Source of the DNA: JABMNX01 sp964625905
GTDB taxonomy: Bacteria; Patescibacteriota; Minisyncoccia; Phycocordibacterales; JABMNX01
Length of the DNA: 35,454 nt
Reading direction: 5' to 3'
Assembly (NCBI GenBank): GCA_964625905.1
Contig: CAZVBS010000003.1
Coordinates: 1 to 35,454, forward strand
Shown: piece after piece, positions 7,788 to 15,296 of the stretch
Position numbering within the stretch: position 1 is the stretch's first letter
How the letters are laid out: each line of letters starts with the position of its first letter
The notes under the pieces: model-generated
What the model saw: the letters and a program-made list of their open reading frames with translations, nothing else
Told to the model about the DNA's origin: nothing
Databases searched by the model: none
Translations under genes and position numbers: made by a program

Positions 7788-8306
7788 TTATATACTTTCT
7801 TCTTGGTTTTTTTCTGGTTGGTCATCTTTTATAATTTTAAGACGACTTCTATTATTAAAATATGCATCGAGTTTAGTTTCAATAAACCACAGTACAGTAA
7901 ATACAAGCAGTGTAAGGATTGTTGTAAATATAGCTATTGCATACAAACTGTATCCTACTGCAACACCTATTCCTGCTGACACCCATAGTCCTGCTGCAGT
8001 GGTTAATCCTTGTAGTGAATTTTCTTTAAAGATTATAATTCCTGCTCCTAAGAAACCAATACCTGTAATAATCCCTGCAACAACACGCATTGGATCAAAG
8101 GAAACGAGTCCAATATACTCAGAAGTTACTTGTATTGATACTATAGAGAATAAACAAGCTCCAAGTGCAACAAGTGCATACGTTCGTGTACCAGCTCTTT
8201 TATCAGCAACAACTGAACGTTCTGTGCCAAGAATCATTCCAAGTAAAACAGCAAGAAGGAGTTGTAAAAATATGACAAATGTTGAGTTTAAAAATATTGG
8301 TTCCAT
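7788..8306 (-). CDS. MgtC/SapB family membrane protein
   Basis: A 172-residue protein with about four to five membrane helices and the MgtC signatures: LGTERSVVADKRAGTRTYALVALGACLF near residues 26-53 and GIGFLGAGIIIFKENSLQGLTTAAGLWVSAGIG near 88-120. Residues after about 150 form a polar tail; the C-terminal regulatory domain of some MgtC proteins is absent. Members are inner-membrane proteins linked to Mg2+ limitation and modulation of ATPase activity; the role here is not known. It is the last gene of a three-gene operon, beginning 2 nt after the stop of the gene at 8309-8860. It ends before the palindrome at 7732-7765. Confidence 0.93.
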   Translation of the reverse strand: MEPIFLNSTFVIFLQLLLAVLLGMILGTERSVVADKRAGTRTYALVALGACLFSIVSIQVTSEYIGLVSFDPMRVVAGIITGIGFLGAGIIIFKENSLQGLTTAAGLWVSAGIGVAVGYSLYAIAIFTTILTLLVFTVLWFIETKLDAYFNNRSRLKIIKDDQPEKNQEESI

Positions 8307-8308
8307 AA

Positions 8309-8860
8309 TTACTCTACGATAAATGTAGTTAAGATTGGTTGGTTTCCGTTTTGTAAGAATGGGAAATCTGTTTCAAGACTAAATTCTTTATCTCCATTGT
8401 CTCTATATAATACAGCCCTGTATGTTATACCAACTTCAGTTGTTCGTAGTAACTCTACATTTCCATTATGTTCTCCTTTATCGAATCGTGCTGCACCAAG
8501 AGCATTTCCAATATGACTAGCGGTTCCTTCGTGTATTACAAGCCAACCGTCTTCTTCTAGAATAACTTTTTCTATTAGGACTGACATTCCTGCAGGTTGA
8601 TTACGAACTATAATTGCGCCACTACGAAGTTGTGCTTCTACTGTTTCTAGTTCTTGTACAGGAGTAGCTATATCTTTTACAACAGTCTCACTAACTATCA
8701 CTTCTCCTTGTTCTTTATCTGAAAGAGCATCTTGAGTTGCTGTCCACATCCATAGAAAAAAAGCTCCGATAACTATTCCAATTAAAAACACTCCTAGTAG
8801 CTTTATATTAAAATTTCGTGGTTCTGAATCCATAAATGTATATTTACTAATATGCTCCAT
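8309..8860 (-). CDS. Membrane-anchored protein with DUF7282-like beta domain
   Basis: A 183-residue protein with one N-terminal membrane helix at about residues 20-42 and an extracytoplasmic part. Residues 80-183 read like a DUF7282-type beta-sandwich: VLIEKVILEEDGWLVIHE, then GNALGAARFDKGEHNGNVELL, then TYRAVLYRDNGDKEF. That assignment rests on pattern memory and is moderate. Function unknown. It is the middle gene of an operon, with its start 1 nt from the ATP-cone nuclease stop and its stop 2 nt from the MgtC-like start. An in-frame ATG at codon 11 (MDSEPRNFN) is an alternative start that leaves the membrane helix intact. Confidence 0.8.
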   Translation of the reverse strand: MEHISKYTFMDSEPRNFNIKLLGVFLIGIVIGAFFLWMWTATQDALSDKEQGEVIVSETVVKDIATPVQELETVEAQLRSGAIIVRNQPAGMSVLIEKVILEEDGWLVIHEGTASHIGNALGAARFDKGEHNGNVELLRTTEVGITYRAVLYRDNGDKEFSLETDFPFLQNGNQPILTTFIVE

Positions 8861-8861
8861 T

Positions 8862-9704
8862 CTACACTCCAGTCCCTGGTTTACACAAGTCCCCTATTTC
8901 ATCAAGAATCTCAGGGATCAACTCAGACTTAACTCCATTTGTCTCAAGAATACTATTGTTTTCTTTTATATCTCTACATAAAAGCACCTTATTTTCTATA
9001 AGTCTTTTCCTGTCCCCCTCTGGAATCCTAGTAAGACAGGTTATTGGGTGCAACCCAGTCTCTGCTATAAGTGAGTAAAGGTTTCCTTGATCCTTGTCTC
9101 CTCTAGGATATTCCCAGCTAATCATCTTCAGACCAACACATTTTCCGTATGAGATAGCGTTTTTAGTGAATTTTGTGTTTGTTATAAGGATACCCTCATC
9201 TACTTCTCCTGATTTAATAAGGTCATCAAAACGAGCGTATACATAGAGTGCAACTTTAAGATCTGACTTTATTCCTTGACGGTTATGAAACTTTATTTCT
9301 GCACCGTACGTCCGGTTTTCTTTTTTTGCAAACAAATCAACCTCATGTTCTGCACATTTACCTTTCAACATAATTCCCGTTGAGGACGTGTACCCTTTTG
9401 CTCGATAAATCTCAGCAATAAAATCCTCGAAAGGGAACCCGCTTGGACCAAGGTCAAACACAGCCTTTTTTAGAGAATATTTTGCTGCAGTTGGACCTTT
9501 GTCTTTATCGCGAAGAAGTTCAAAAGCGTTTCTATAAATTTTCTTGGTTGTCATGCCCTCGACCAATCCAGATGTCACGTTCTTTACAACATCTTTTATC
9601 ATAGATGCAGATGCACCGGCGCGTTCAAGAGATTGCTCTAGCTTTGAAGTTTCAAACGGCTCCGTACTCCCATCTGCTTTTTTAATAAGAATTACTTTTG
9701 TCAT
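8862..9704 (-). CDS. ATP-cone domain fused to Mrr-like restriction endonuclease
   Basis: A 280-residue two-domain protein. Residues 1-88 are an ATP-cone, the nucleotide-sensing domain of ribonucleotide reductase and NrdR: VILIKKADGSTEPFETSKLEQSLERAG and the MTTKKIYRNAFELL segment. Residues 100-200 are a restriction-endonuclease-like domain, with FEDFIAEIYRAKGY, the metal-binding Asp in HEVDLFAKK and the E-x-K in AEIKFHNRQG, as in Mrr/RE type IV. The remaining roughly 80 residues are a C-terminal extension I do not recognise. The combination suggests a nuclease whose activity is gated by (d)ATP, possibly against foreign or modified DNA. TATACT lies 7 nt before the ATG. It heads an operon with the membrane genes at 8309-8860 and 7788-8306. 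Confidence 0.88.
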   Translation of the reverse strand: MTKVILIKKADGSTEPFETSKLEQSLERAGASASMIKDVVKNVTSGLVEGMTTKKIYRNAFELLRDKDKGPTAAKYSLKKAVFDLGPSGFPFEDFIAEIYRAKGYTSSTGIMLKGKCAEHEVDLFAKKENRTYGAEIKFHNRQGIKSDLKVALYVYARFDDLIKSGEVDEGILITNTKFTKNAISYGKCVGLKMISWEYPRGDKDQGNLYSLIAETGLHPITCLTRIPEGDRKRLIENKVLLCRDIKENNSILETNGVKSELIPEILDEIGDLCKPGTGV

Positions 9705-9711
9705 TAGAGAT

Positions 9712-9717
9712 AGTATA
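9712..9717 (-). promoter_or_regulatory. -10 box of leaderless promoter for the ATP-cone nuclease operon
   Basis: TATACT on the minus strand, 7 nt before the ATG at 9704. Confidence 0.6.
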
Positions 9718-9731
9718 CCCTATTTTCTTCT

Positions 9732-9775
9732 AGGTATAATTACTTAAGTTCTCAAGAACTTAAGTAATTATACCT
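9732..9775. terminator. 21-bp perfect hairpin at the mnmA 3' end
   Basis: Arms 9732-9752 and 9755-9775 are fully complementary with a 2-nt centre. The mnmA stop (9760-9762) and its last codons lie inside the right arm. Each arm contains TATAAT in its own direction. It could end mnmA transcription or help set up the downstream promoter. Confidence 0.6.
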
Positions 9776-10833
9776 CCGCCAATACACTCATTCCCATCAT
9801 ATATAACTAAAGATTGTCCACGAGCTAGTCCATGTTGAGGTTCTTTAAATATAACCTTCTCTCCTCCTATTTTACATGGATAAAGCTCCCCACGGTGTCT
9901 AATACGTGCTTGGTACTCTTTTTCACTATTTTTTCCATTTGCTGGTGCTTTTGTTATCCAGTTAGTTTGCTCTAGTAAGATTTCTTTTTTATTAAAATCC
10001 ACATCATTTGGCTTATGGGAAACGGTGATGGTATTTTCTTTTATATCTTTACTTACAATATAGTACGGCTTTCTGTCTGTATTTTTCTCAGAGATTGTAA
10101 AACCATGACGTTGTCCAACGGTATAGATTTCTGCACCACTATGAGTACCAACAACATCTCCTTTAGTATTAAATACATTACCCTTTTTCAGGTCTATGTA
10201 ATGACCAAGAAACTCTTCAAGGTCTACATGACCTAAAAAACAGATTCCTTGGCTATCTTTTTTATCTGCAGTTAATAAGTCATATTTCTTTGCTAATTTT
10301 CTAACTTTATCTTTTTTAAACCCGCCAACTGGAAACAGTACTGAATTAAGTTCTTTTTGTGTTAACGTCCATAAGAAATATGACTGGTCTTTATTCTTAT
10401 CTTCTCCCTGAAGTAGTTTGAACTCGTTATTACTCACTTCTTTAACTTGCGCGTAATGACCTGTTGCGATATAGTCTGCACCCTCTTTCTTAGCAAACTC
10501 CATAAAGCTTCCAAACTTAACGTACTTATTACACATAACATCAGGGTTCGGTGTCCGCCCTTTTTTATACTCAGAGATCATATAGTCTGCCACTTCTTTC
10601 TTGTACTCCTTTTCAAGGTCTAGAGTTAGAAATGGTATGTCGAGACGTACGCAAACACGCATAGCATCTGTTCTTTCCTTTTCCCATTCACAATCTAAGA
10701 AGTCAGGTTGCCATACTTTAATAAAGACTCCAACGACGTTATATCCAACGTCTTTAAGAAGCGCAGCAGAAACAGATGAGTCTACCCCGCCACTAACTCC
10801 AATATACACTGTTTTTTCTTTATTTTTTTTCAT
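9760..10833 (-). CDS. mnmA: tRNA-specific 2-thiouridylase MnmA
   Basis: Adds sulfur to the wobble uridine (U34) of tRNA-Lys, -Glu and -Gln using ATP and a persulfide donor. The PP-loop motif GVSGGVDSSV is at the N-terminus. The two catalytic cysteines are visible: PDVMCNKYVKFG near residue 98 and GICFLG near 198. The central IATGHYAQV and KDQSYFLW motifs and the C-terminal beta-barrel with RHRGELYPC are typical. Length is about 357 residues, normal for the family. The chosen start is the ATG at 10833 (MKKNKEKTVYIGVSGG); a GTG at 10845 is an in-frame alternative. The last codons lie in a perfect hairpin. It is a single gene, divergent from the orphan gene at 11 kb. Confidence 0.97.
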   Translation of the reverse strand: MKKNKEKTVYIGVSGGVDSSVSAALLKDVGYNVVGVFIKVWQPDFLDCEWEKERTDAMRVCVRLDIPFLTLDLEKEYKKEVADYMISEYKKGRTPNPDVMCNKYVKFGSFMEFAKKEGADYIATGHYAQVKEVSNNEFKLLQGEDKNKDQSYFLWTLTQKELNSVLFPVGGFKKDKVRKLAKKYDLLTADKKDSQGICFLGHVDLEEFLGHYIDLKKGNVFNTKGDVVGTHSGAEIYTVGQRHGFTISEKNTDRKPYYIVSKDIKENTITVSHKPNDVDFNKKEILLEQTNWITKAPANGKNSEKEYQARIRHRGELYPCKIGGEKVIFKEPQHGLARGQSLVIYDGNECIGGGIIT

Positions 10834-11003
10834 ATCTCCACACACCCATCAATTGAAGGACGTCGGACGAACTCCAATTTGGTTATTATTTGTAAGTACA
10901 GTTATATCACGAAAGCTAGTAAAGTCTTAGTAATTATGGTATAAACCTACCATCGTGACACGTTGGATGAAAAAGTGTTTTACAACAAAAGGAGTTCTTT
11001 GAG

Positions 11004-11408
11004 ATGAGAAAAAGTAAAATTAGCGTAGACCTCGAAACTGATAAAGGGTAATTGATCAGCAGAAGAATGCTTTTGGGGGCTACAGCAGGCTGTCTTAGAG
11101 TTTTAAAGGAGCTCGGTCCATTAGCTGAATTCGTGACTGTTTTTAGGGTCACTTTCAGCCAAATAGCTGCAAGTGGATCTGCTGGACCAACTTTCACTAT
11201 TTATTTTAAGTGTCCACTTGTAGAAGAAATCTCACTTGGCATCGATCATAGATTAATGGGCAATCCTCATGAAAACAACTGTTGCCCATCCGCAATAGAA
11301 ATTTCTAATAAAATCATGAGTCGACTCCCGTATATGATTCGTGAGCGCTTAAAAGAATCTGAAAAAGGATTATCGAGAGTCAAAGATAAAATTGAGTCTT
11401 TTAAGTAA
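11004..11408 (+). pseudogene. Orphan gene of unknown function, interrupted by an in-frame TAA
   Basis: An ATG at 11004 with a good Shine-Dalgarno (AAAGGAG at 10988-10994) opens a frame that stops after 15 codons at TAA 11049-11051. The same frame then stays open for 118 codons to TAA 11406-11408, beginning TTG ATC AGC at 11052 or with an ATG at 11067. The second part has SRRMLLGATAG, a weakly Tat-signal-like start, four cysteines including a CC pair, and a charged helical C-terminus. I do not recognise the family. The unit has its own terminator (11433-11472) and lies alone on the plus strand. It may be a nonsense-mutated gene, a readthrough case, or a real gene starting at 11052/11067 preceded by a short upstream ORF. 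Confidence 0.5.
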
Positions 11409-11432
11409 TCAAAATCAAACAAGATATACGCC

Positions 11433-11472
11433 CACTGTAGGAGCAATAAGCTCCTCGGTGCGGTGTTTTTTC
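11433..11472 (+). terminator. Intrinsic terminator of the orphan gene
   Basis: A hairpin with AGGAG 11439-11443 pairing with CTCCT 11451-11455, CAC/GTG outer pairs, and a TTTTTT run shortly after. Confidence 0.6.
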
Positions 11473-11508
11473 TTTTCTTCTTAAATCTATTATTTAAGAA
11501 TCAATTTT

Positions 11509-11597
11509 ATGGACGTCCGACGTTCATAAATAAATCTATCGATCCACTAATTAACTTGTTTGTCGTAATTTAGTGATCGGACCACTAAGTTGATTAT
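11509..11597. repeat. Inverted repeats between the orphan gene and mltG
   Basis: About 11509-11533 is an imperfect palindrome around GGACGTCCGACGTTC with TTTATG/CATAAA flanks. A further set of ACTAATTA / TAATTTAGT-type inverted repeats follows up to the mltG stop. A GGACGTCGGACG copy related to the first core lies at 10858-10869, so the two flank the orphan gene. Confidence 0.4.
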
Positions 11598-12623
11598 TTA
11601 GTCGATGTATATGGCTTTTTTTCTTGAGTGCTCCGCGAAAGTTTTACTAAAGTGAGTTACTCCGCTTTTATCTGCTAAATAGTAGTAATAGTTGTTTTTA
11701 GTTGGAGTTACTGCGGCTAGGATTGAATCTAGCCCAGGATTTGCAATAGGTCCAGGTGGAAGTCCTGTATTTTTGTATGTGTTGTATGGAGAATCCATTT
11801 GTAAATCTTCAAGAGATAGTTGCGATGTACCCTTTCCGAGAAGATACGCAAATGATGCATCAACCTGAAGAGCCATATTAATATCTATTCGATTCCATAA
11901 CACTCCAGATATTTCGCGTTTTGTTTCAAAATCATTCGCCTCTAATTCAATAATGGATGCCATGGTAATAATATCCTTTATAGAGACATTAGAATTCTTC
12001 ATAAATACTTCTACGTCACCACCTATTTCTTGTAAGCGTATACTAAAATTAGTCTTCATTGTTTTGTACACCTCCTCCTCACTTACATTTGGTAAGAAAT
12101 TATACGTGTCAGGAAACAAATATCCTTCGTCGTTTTTAGATAAAGATATGAACTTCGTCATATCGAATGTCTCTATTGTATTAGATAGATGTAGCGCCAC
12201 CTCTTTGTTATTTAGTCCTTCTGGCACTAAGACTGTTATTGGTGTTAGATTAAATCTACCTTTAGTTATTCTGTAAGAAATTGTAAATACGTTTTCTTTT
12301 TTATTTAAAAGATATTCCCCTGCATGTGAACTTTTTTCACCGCCAAGTAAAATAATCCCAGCCCTAAAAAGAAATGGAGAACGTATAATGTTAAGTGATT
12401 TAAAATCCATAGCAATTTCTTTTAGAATAGAACCTTTTTCTACAATAACAATTTGCTTAATTGGAAAATCTAGAGGGGCACGAACAAAAAGATTATAAAA
12501 AGAAAAAACAAGAATAAAAGCTGAAATAGTTAATGTTACTTTAGTGCGAGATCCAAATAAGGAACCACTTTTGTGTATGTTTAGACCTTTTTGCTGTGAT
12601 TCCTCTTGTTGATGTTCATCCAT
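11598..12623 (-). CDS. mltG: Endolytic murein transglycosylase MltG (YceG-like)
   Basis: Cuts nascent peptidoglycan glycan strands at the outer face of the membrane and so sets chain ends. One N-terminal membrane helix lies at about residues 27-47, followed by a LysM-like subdomain with VEKGSILKEIA and VPEGLNNKEVALHLS. The catalytic region has IITMASIIELEAND, where the Glu of IIELE corresponds to the catalytic residue, then GVLWNRIDINMALQVDAS, and the C-terminal signature SPYNTYKNTGLPPGPIANPG. Length (341) matches the family. It lies 24 nt downstream of the large membrane-protein gene and is probably co-transcribed with it. It indicates a peptidoglycan-bearing cell. Confidence 0.96.
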   Translation of the reverse strand: MDEHQQEESQQKGLNIHKSGSLFGSRTKVTLTISAFILVFSFYNLFVRAPLDFPIKQIVIVEKGSILKEIAMDFKSLNIIRSPFLFRAGIILLGGEKSSHAGEYLLNKKENVFTISYRITKGRFNLTPITVLVPEGLNNKEVALHLSNTIETFDMTKFISLSKNDEGYLFPDTYNFLPNVSEEEVYKTMKTNFSIRLQEIGGDVEVFMKNSNVSIKDIITMASIIELEANDFETKREISGVLWNRIDINMALQVDASFAYLLGKGTSQLSLEDLQMDSPYNTYKNTGLPPGPIANPGLDSILAAVTPTKNNYYYYLADKSGVTHFSKTFAEHSRKKAIYID

Positions 12624-12647
12624 ATCTATTTCTTTTCTGAGATAACT

Positions 12648-13997
12648 TTATTTAGTTGGTAGATTAAATGGAGCATCGCCCTTTGTAGATTGAATACGTC
12701 CAAGAGTAGGGGCCTGCACAACTGAACCAGGGAAATGAAACATAGTAGCTAATTCCTCTGTATTAAGCACAAAAGAAGGTGTCTTATAAGGTGCATGGAA
12801 ATAAGAGCGATGTTTATATGCATCTATTATTTCTCTTTTGTTTCTTTCTTTTTTCCATCCAAAGATATCTTGCCACGGATAGTCATATCCTATAAACCAT
12901 CTTGTTGGAGCAAATCCATTAAGGCTTCCAGAATTGAGTTGTTTGAATGAAGAAGTTAATCCAGCTATATTCGATGGATTAAACTTGCCTGATTTAGCAA
13001 TATATATACCTCTTATTCCAACATCATATCCCGCCTTTGAAATACTTCTCTCTAGTGCTTTTATTTTATCTACTTCTCCGGGGGTAGGATTTGGAAAACC
13101 TTGGCGTTCCTTACCTTGCTCATCGGTATATTTCTGTGTAGCATCATCTCTTATATTTTTTATCTCTTCTTCAGCTTCTTCTTTCCAGCTTGTTGTCTTT
13201 GTAAATAAAGCGCCACCTTTATACTTTCTATCATCTTTTAATTTATCTTTATTTGTACGTATTAAAATCTGAAACCATAATTGTTCATCAGGACCAATAT
13301 GTCCAAGAAACTCGAAGAATCCAGCCATTGGGTCTATCTTAAACTCTTCTTTAGGATCTTTATCAAGTCCATAGTCAACATATGTCTTAATAGGATATGC
13401 ATCCTTTCCTGTTAGTTTAAAGTCACACCCCCATAACTCATACGCGTCAGGACTATATCGTAATTTTTTCGCATAATCGTCTACTTCAATTATTTCAACT
13501 GTGGGATATTGTCCATAAATTTGAGCTTCAACAACGTCCTTAAGAAATTTAGAAGTATATATATAAAAATGTATCTCTCCACCAATAGAAACCATTTCAA
13601 GAGAATACCAAGACCTTACCTTGCCTTGAAAATTTCTATTTATGAAGGTTGTTTCACCCATACCTATATGCATATTACTTAGAACAGTTTCCATTGCTTG
13701 TGGAGACCGTACTATCTCACGTGGTAAACGTATTTCAAGTAAAACGTACTCTTGTTTATTTATAAACTTAGCTCTTATATATTTAATCCACGATTTCCAG
13801 AATATAATAAATAAAATTGGTGGAAATAGAATTGGAGCGGATAATAAAATTATTTCAAAAGATGGACCAATCTTAAGTCCTAAGATATATGAAGCAAACC
13901 ATAATAACCCAAGAAATATAATCACCAAAAACCAAGCTGAAGAAATATTAAAACCATCAATTGTTTTGGAAATACTTTTTAATGGACTTAGAAACAT
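12648..13997 (-). CDS. Large two-helix membrane protein, CPR-type, function unknown
   Basis: A 449-residue protein with two membrane segments at about residues 20-40 and 48-68 and a long cytoplasmic part. It contains a LLEIRLPREIVRSPQAMETVL segment and a C-terminal NTEELATMFHFPGSVVQAPTLGRI motif. Such architecture and the C-terminal FHFPG...P motif recall the N-terminal part of conjugation-type (VirB4/TraG-like) membrane proteins in CPR genomes, but no Walker motifs are present, so no ATPase activity is expected. That likeness is from memory and uncertain. TATAAT lies 8 nt before the ATG, so the mRNA is probably leaderless. It heads an operon with mltG. Confidence 0.8.
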   Translation of the reverse strand: MFLSPLKSISKTIDGFNISSAWFLVIIFLGLLWFASYILGLKIGPSFEIILLSAPILFPPILFIIFWKSWIKYIRAKFINKQEYVLLEIRLPREIVRSPQAMETVLSNMHIGMGETTFINRNFQGKVRSWYSLEMVSIGGEIHFYIYTSKFLKDVVEAQIYGQYPTVEIIEVDDYAKKLRYSPDAYELWGCDFKLTGKDAYPIKTYVDYGLDKDPKEEFKIDPMAGFFEFLGHIGPDEQLWFQILIRTNKDKLKDDRKYKGGALFTKTTSWKEEAEEEIKNIRDDATQKYTDEQGKERQGFPNPTPGEVDKIKALERSISKAGYDVGIRGIYIAKSGKFNPSNIAGLTSSFKQLNSGSLNGFAPTRWFIGYDYPWQDIFGWKKERNKREIIDAYKHRSYFHAPYKTPSFVLNTEELATMFHFPGSVVQAPTLGRIQSTKGDAPFNLPTK

Positions 13998-14005
13998 TGT
14001 GTTAA

Positions 14006-14011
14006 ATTATA
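14006..14011 (-). promoter_or_regulatory. -10 box of leaderless promoter for the membrane protein/mltG operon
   Basis: TATAAT on the minus strand, 8 nt before the ATG at 13997. Confidence 0.55.
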
Positions 14012-14124
14012 CAACCTGTTTACTCAAGAGCAAAGCGATTGATTTGTAAACAGCAGTGCTTTAGTGCTACCGATTTCTCTAGGAGTGAAACGACTAGTTA
14101 GAAATCGCAGTGCAAAGCCAGCAC
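14012..14124. repeat. Two adjacent hairpins with the shared loop motif (locus 2)
   Basis: Hairpin 1: CTGTTTAC 14016-14023 with GTAAACAG 14046-14053, inner TCAA/TTGA, loop GAGCAAAGCGA (14028-14038). Hairpin 2: CGATTTCT 14071-14078 with AGAAATCG 14100-14107, inner CTAG/CTAG, loop GAGTGAAACGA (14083-14093). The stems are unrelated while the loops are nearly identical. The string AAACAGCAGTGC (14048-14059) recurs near 24956-24967. Confidence 0.75.
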
Positions 14125-14170
14125 ATTAATACAAAAAACCCCATCACGCTGGGGTATTTTTCGTATTAAT
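14125..14170 (-). terminator. Intrinsic terminator of the sigma-region-4/HARE-HTH gene
   Basis: An ACCCC/GGGGT hairpin with an extended A/T-rich stem (ATTAATAC with GTATTAAT) and a TTTTTT run on the minus strand, 13 nt past the stop of the minus-strand gene. Confidence 0.75.
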
Positions 14171-14182
14171 GTAGTTTAATAA

Positions 14183-15211
14183 TTAGAGTATTGAGTACTT
14201 ACCTCCTTTGTCTTTCTTAAATACATTTGTATCTTGTAAGTTTACTAAGATAGTATTGTCTTTTACATATCTCTCTTTTCGTATTCTGTCTATTAAGTCC
14301 ACTTTAGTTAAAGGACCTTCTGTTGAAAGTATGTCACGAAGAACATCTTTTACAACTCCACTTGAATATCCCCATTCAGAAAGCGCATATAAACCTCTTC
14401 CAACAAGAACAAATCGTTTATCTTTTATAAGTTCATTATGACATGTTGCCACATGAGCTTTTTTGTTAAATAAATCAGTAATCATGTTAGCAACTTCAGT
14501 GAAGTGCATTGGTGAACCATGACGTTTTATTGCTAGATATGCAAAATCTCTCATACCTTTAGCTCGTACATTTGAAGATGATGATTGTCCCCATTCTCCT
14601 AGAGGGTTTTTTGAGATTGTCTTTGAAAGAGATAACCATCTACGAAGTATTTCATCTTGTAAATATTGTTCATTAGTATGCTTCATCTCGTTTAAAAATG
14701 AATCAATTAATTTTGATTCTACAACGAGCTCATCATCTGAAAGATTTAAATAAAGGTTCCGTAGTGCTTTATGTACGTTATTTGCAAGTTCTTCGTCTAT
14801 ATACCATCTTTGAGTAAATTCTGAGTCTTCTTTTTTATATACAAAAGGATTACCAAGTACAAGTAGAAAATGAATGTGGTTTTGTGTGCTTTTATTTTTA
14901 GAAATACTTGAAAGTAATTCTTCTTCCGAAACGATTCCACCTAAAGAGTTGACGTATTCTTCTAATTCATTAAAAGTGTTAGACACTTCTTCAAATTTGT
15001 CTGATTTACGTATACTTATAAGTGCATGATTCTCAATCTGACGAACTCGTTCTCGAGTAATACCATATTTTTCACCAATAGATTCCAGTGTTTTCTTTTC
15101 AGTATCCTTTCCAAGGCCAAAACGACTACTAAGAATATCTCCAGATCTTTCTGGTAGAGAATCAAGTAATATCTTGGATATTTGTTTTGGTTTGAAAGTT
15201 ATTTTCGTCAT
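14183..15211 (-). CDS. Sigma-70 region 4-like HTH plus HARE-HTH regulator
   Basis: A 342-residue DNA-binding protein. Residues 10-70 match sigma-70 region 4: LPERSGDILSSRFGL, then TLESIGEKYGITRERVRQIE, the promoter -35 recognition helix pair. Residues about 215-290 match a HARE-HTH domain: DFAYLAIKRHGSPMHFTEVANMI with a closing GRGLYALSEWGY. The C-terminus has a further winged-helix-like segment. Regions 2 and 3 of sigma factors are missing, so it cannot act as a classical sigma alone; it may modulate RNA polymerase, like delta, or bind specific promoters. A plausible promoter is at 15238-15266 and a terminator follows. It is a single-gene unit. Confidence 0.88.
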   Translation of the reverse strand: MTKITFKPKQISKILLDSLPERSGDILSSRFGLGKDTEKKTLESIGEKYGITRERVRQIENHALISIRKSDKFEEVSNTFNELEEYVNSLGGIVSEEELLSSISKNKSTQNHIHFLLVLGNPFVYKKEDSEFTQRWYIDEELANNVHKALRNLYLNLSDDELVVESKLIDSFLNEMKHTNEQYLQDEILRRWLSLSKTISKNPLGEWGQSSSSNVRAKGMRDFAYLAIKRHGSPMHFTEVANMITDLFNKKAHVATCHNELIKDKRFVLVGRGLYALSEWGYSSGVVKDVLRDILSTEGPLTKVDLIDRIRKERYVKDNTILVNLQDTNVFKKDKGGKYSIL

Positions 15212-15237
15212 ATCTCACGTATTGATAAGTTTTAAAT

Positions 15238-15266
15238 AGTGTACCCTAATTTTTGTCATTTGTCTA
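15238..15266 (-). promoter_or_regulatory. Candidate promoter of the regulator gene
   Basis: Minus strand: TAGACA at 15261-15266, a 17-nt spacer, TACACT at 15238-15243. This leaves a 5' leader of about 20 nt with a GTGAG close to the ATG. Confidence 0.45.
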
Positions 15267-15296
15267 GTATTTAGTCAAGTACCACATTATAACCTG

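Noticed and set aside
8862..9704. NrdR or ribonucleotide reductase fragment
   Set aside because: Only the ATP-cone is shared; the zinc ribbon of NrdR and the reductase core are absent, and a nuclease domain follows.
10934..11197. An 87-codon minus-strand frame opposite the orphan gene
   Set aside because: It has no promoter or ribosome site and lies antisense to the plus-strand unit that has both.
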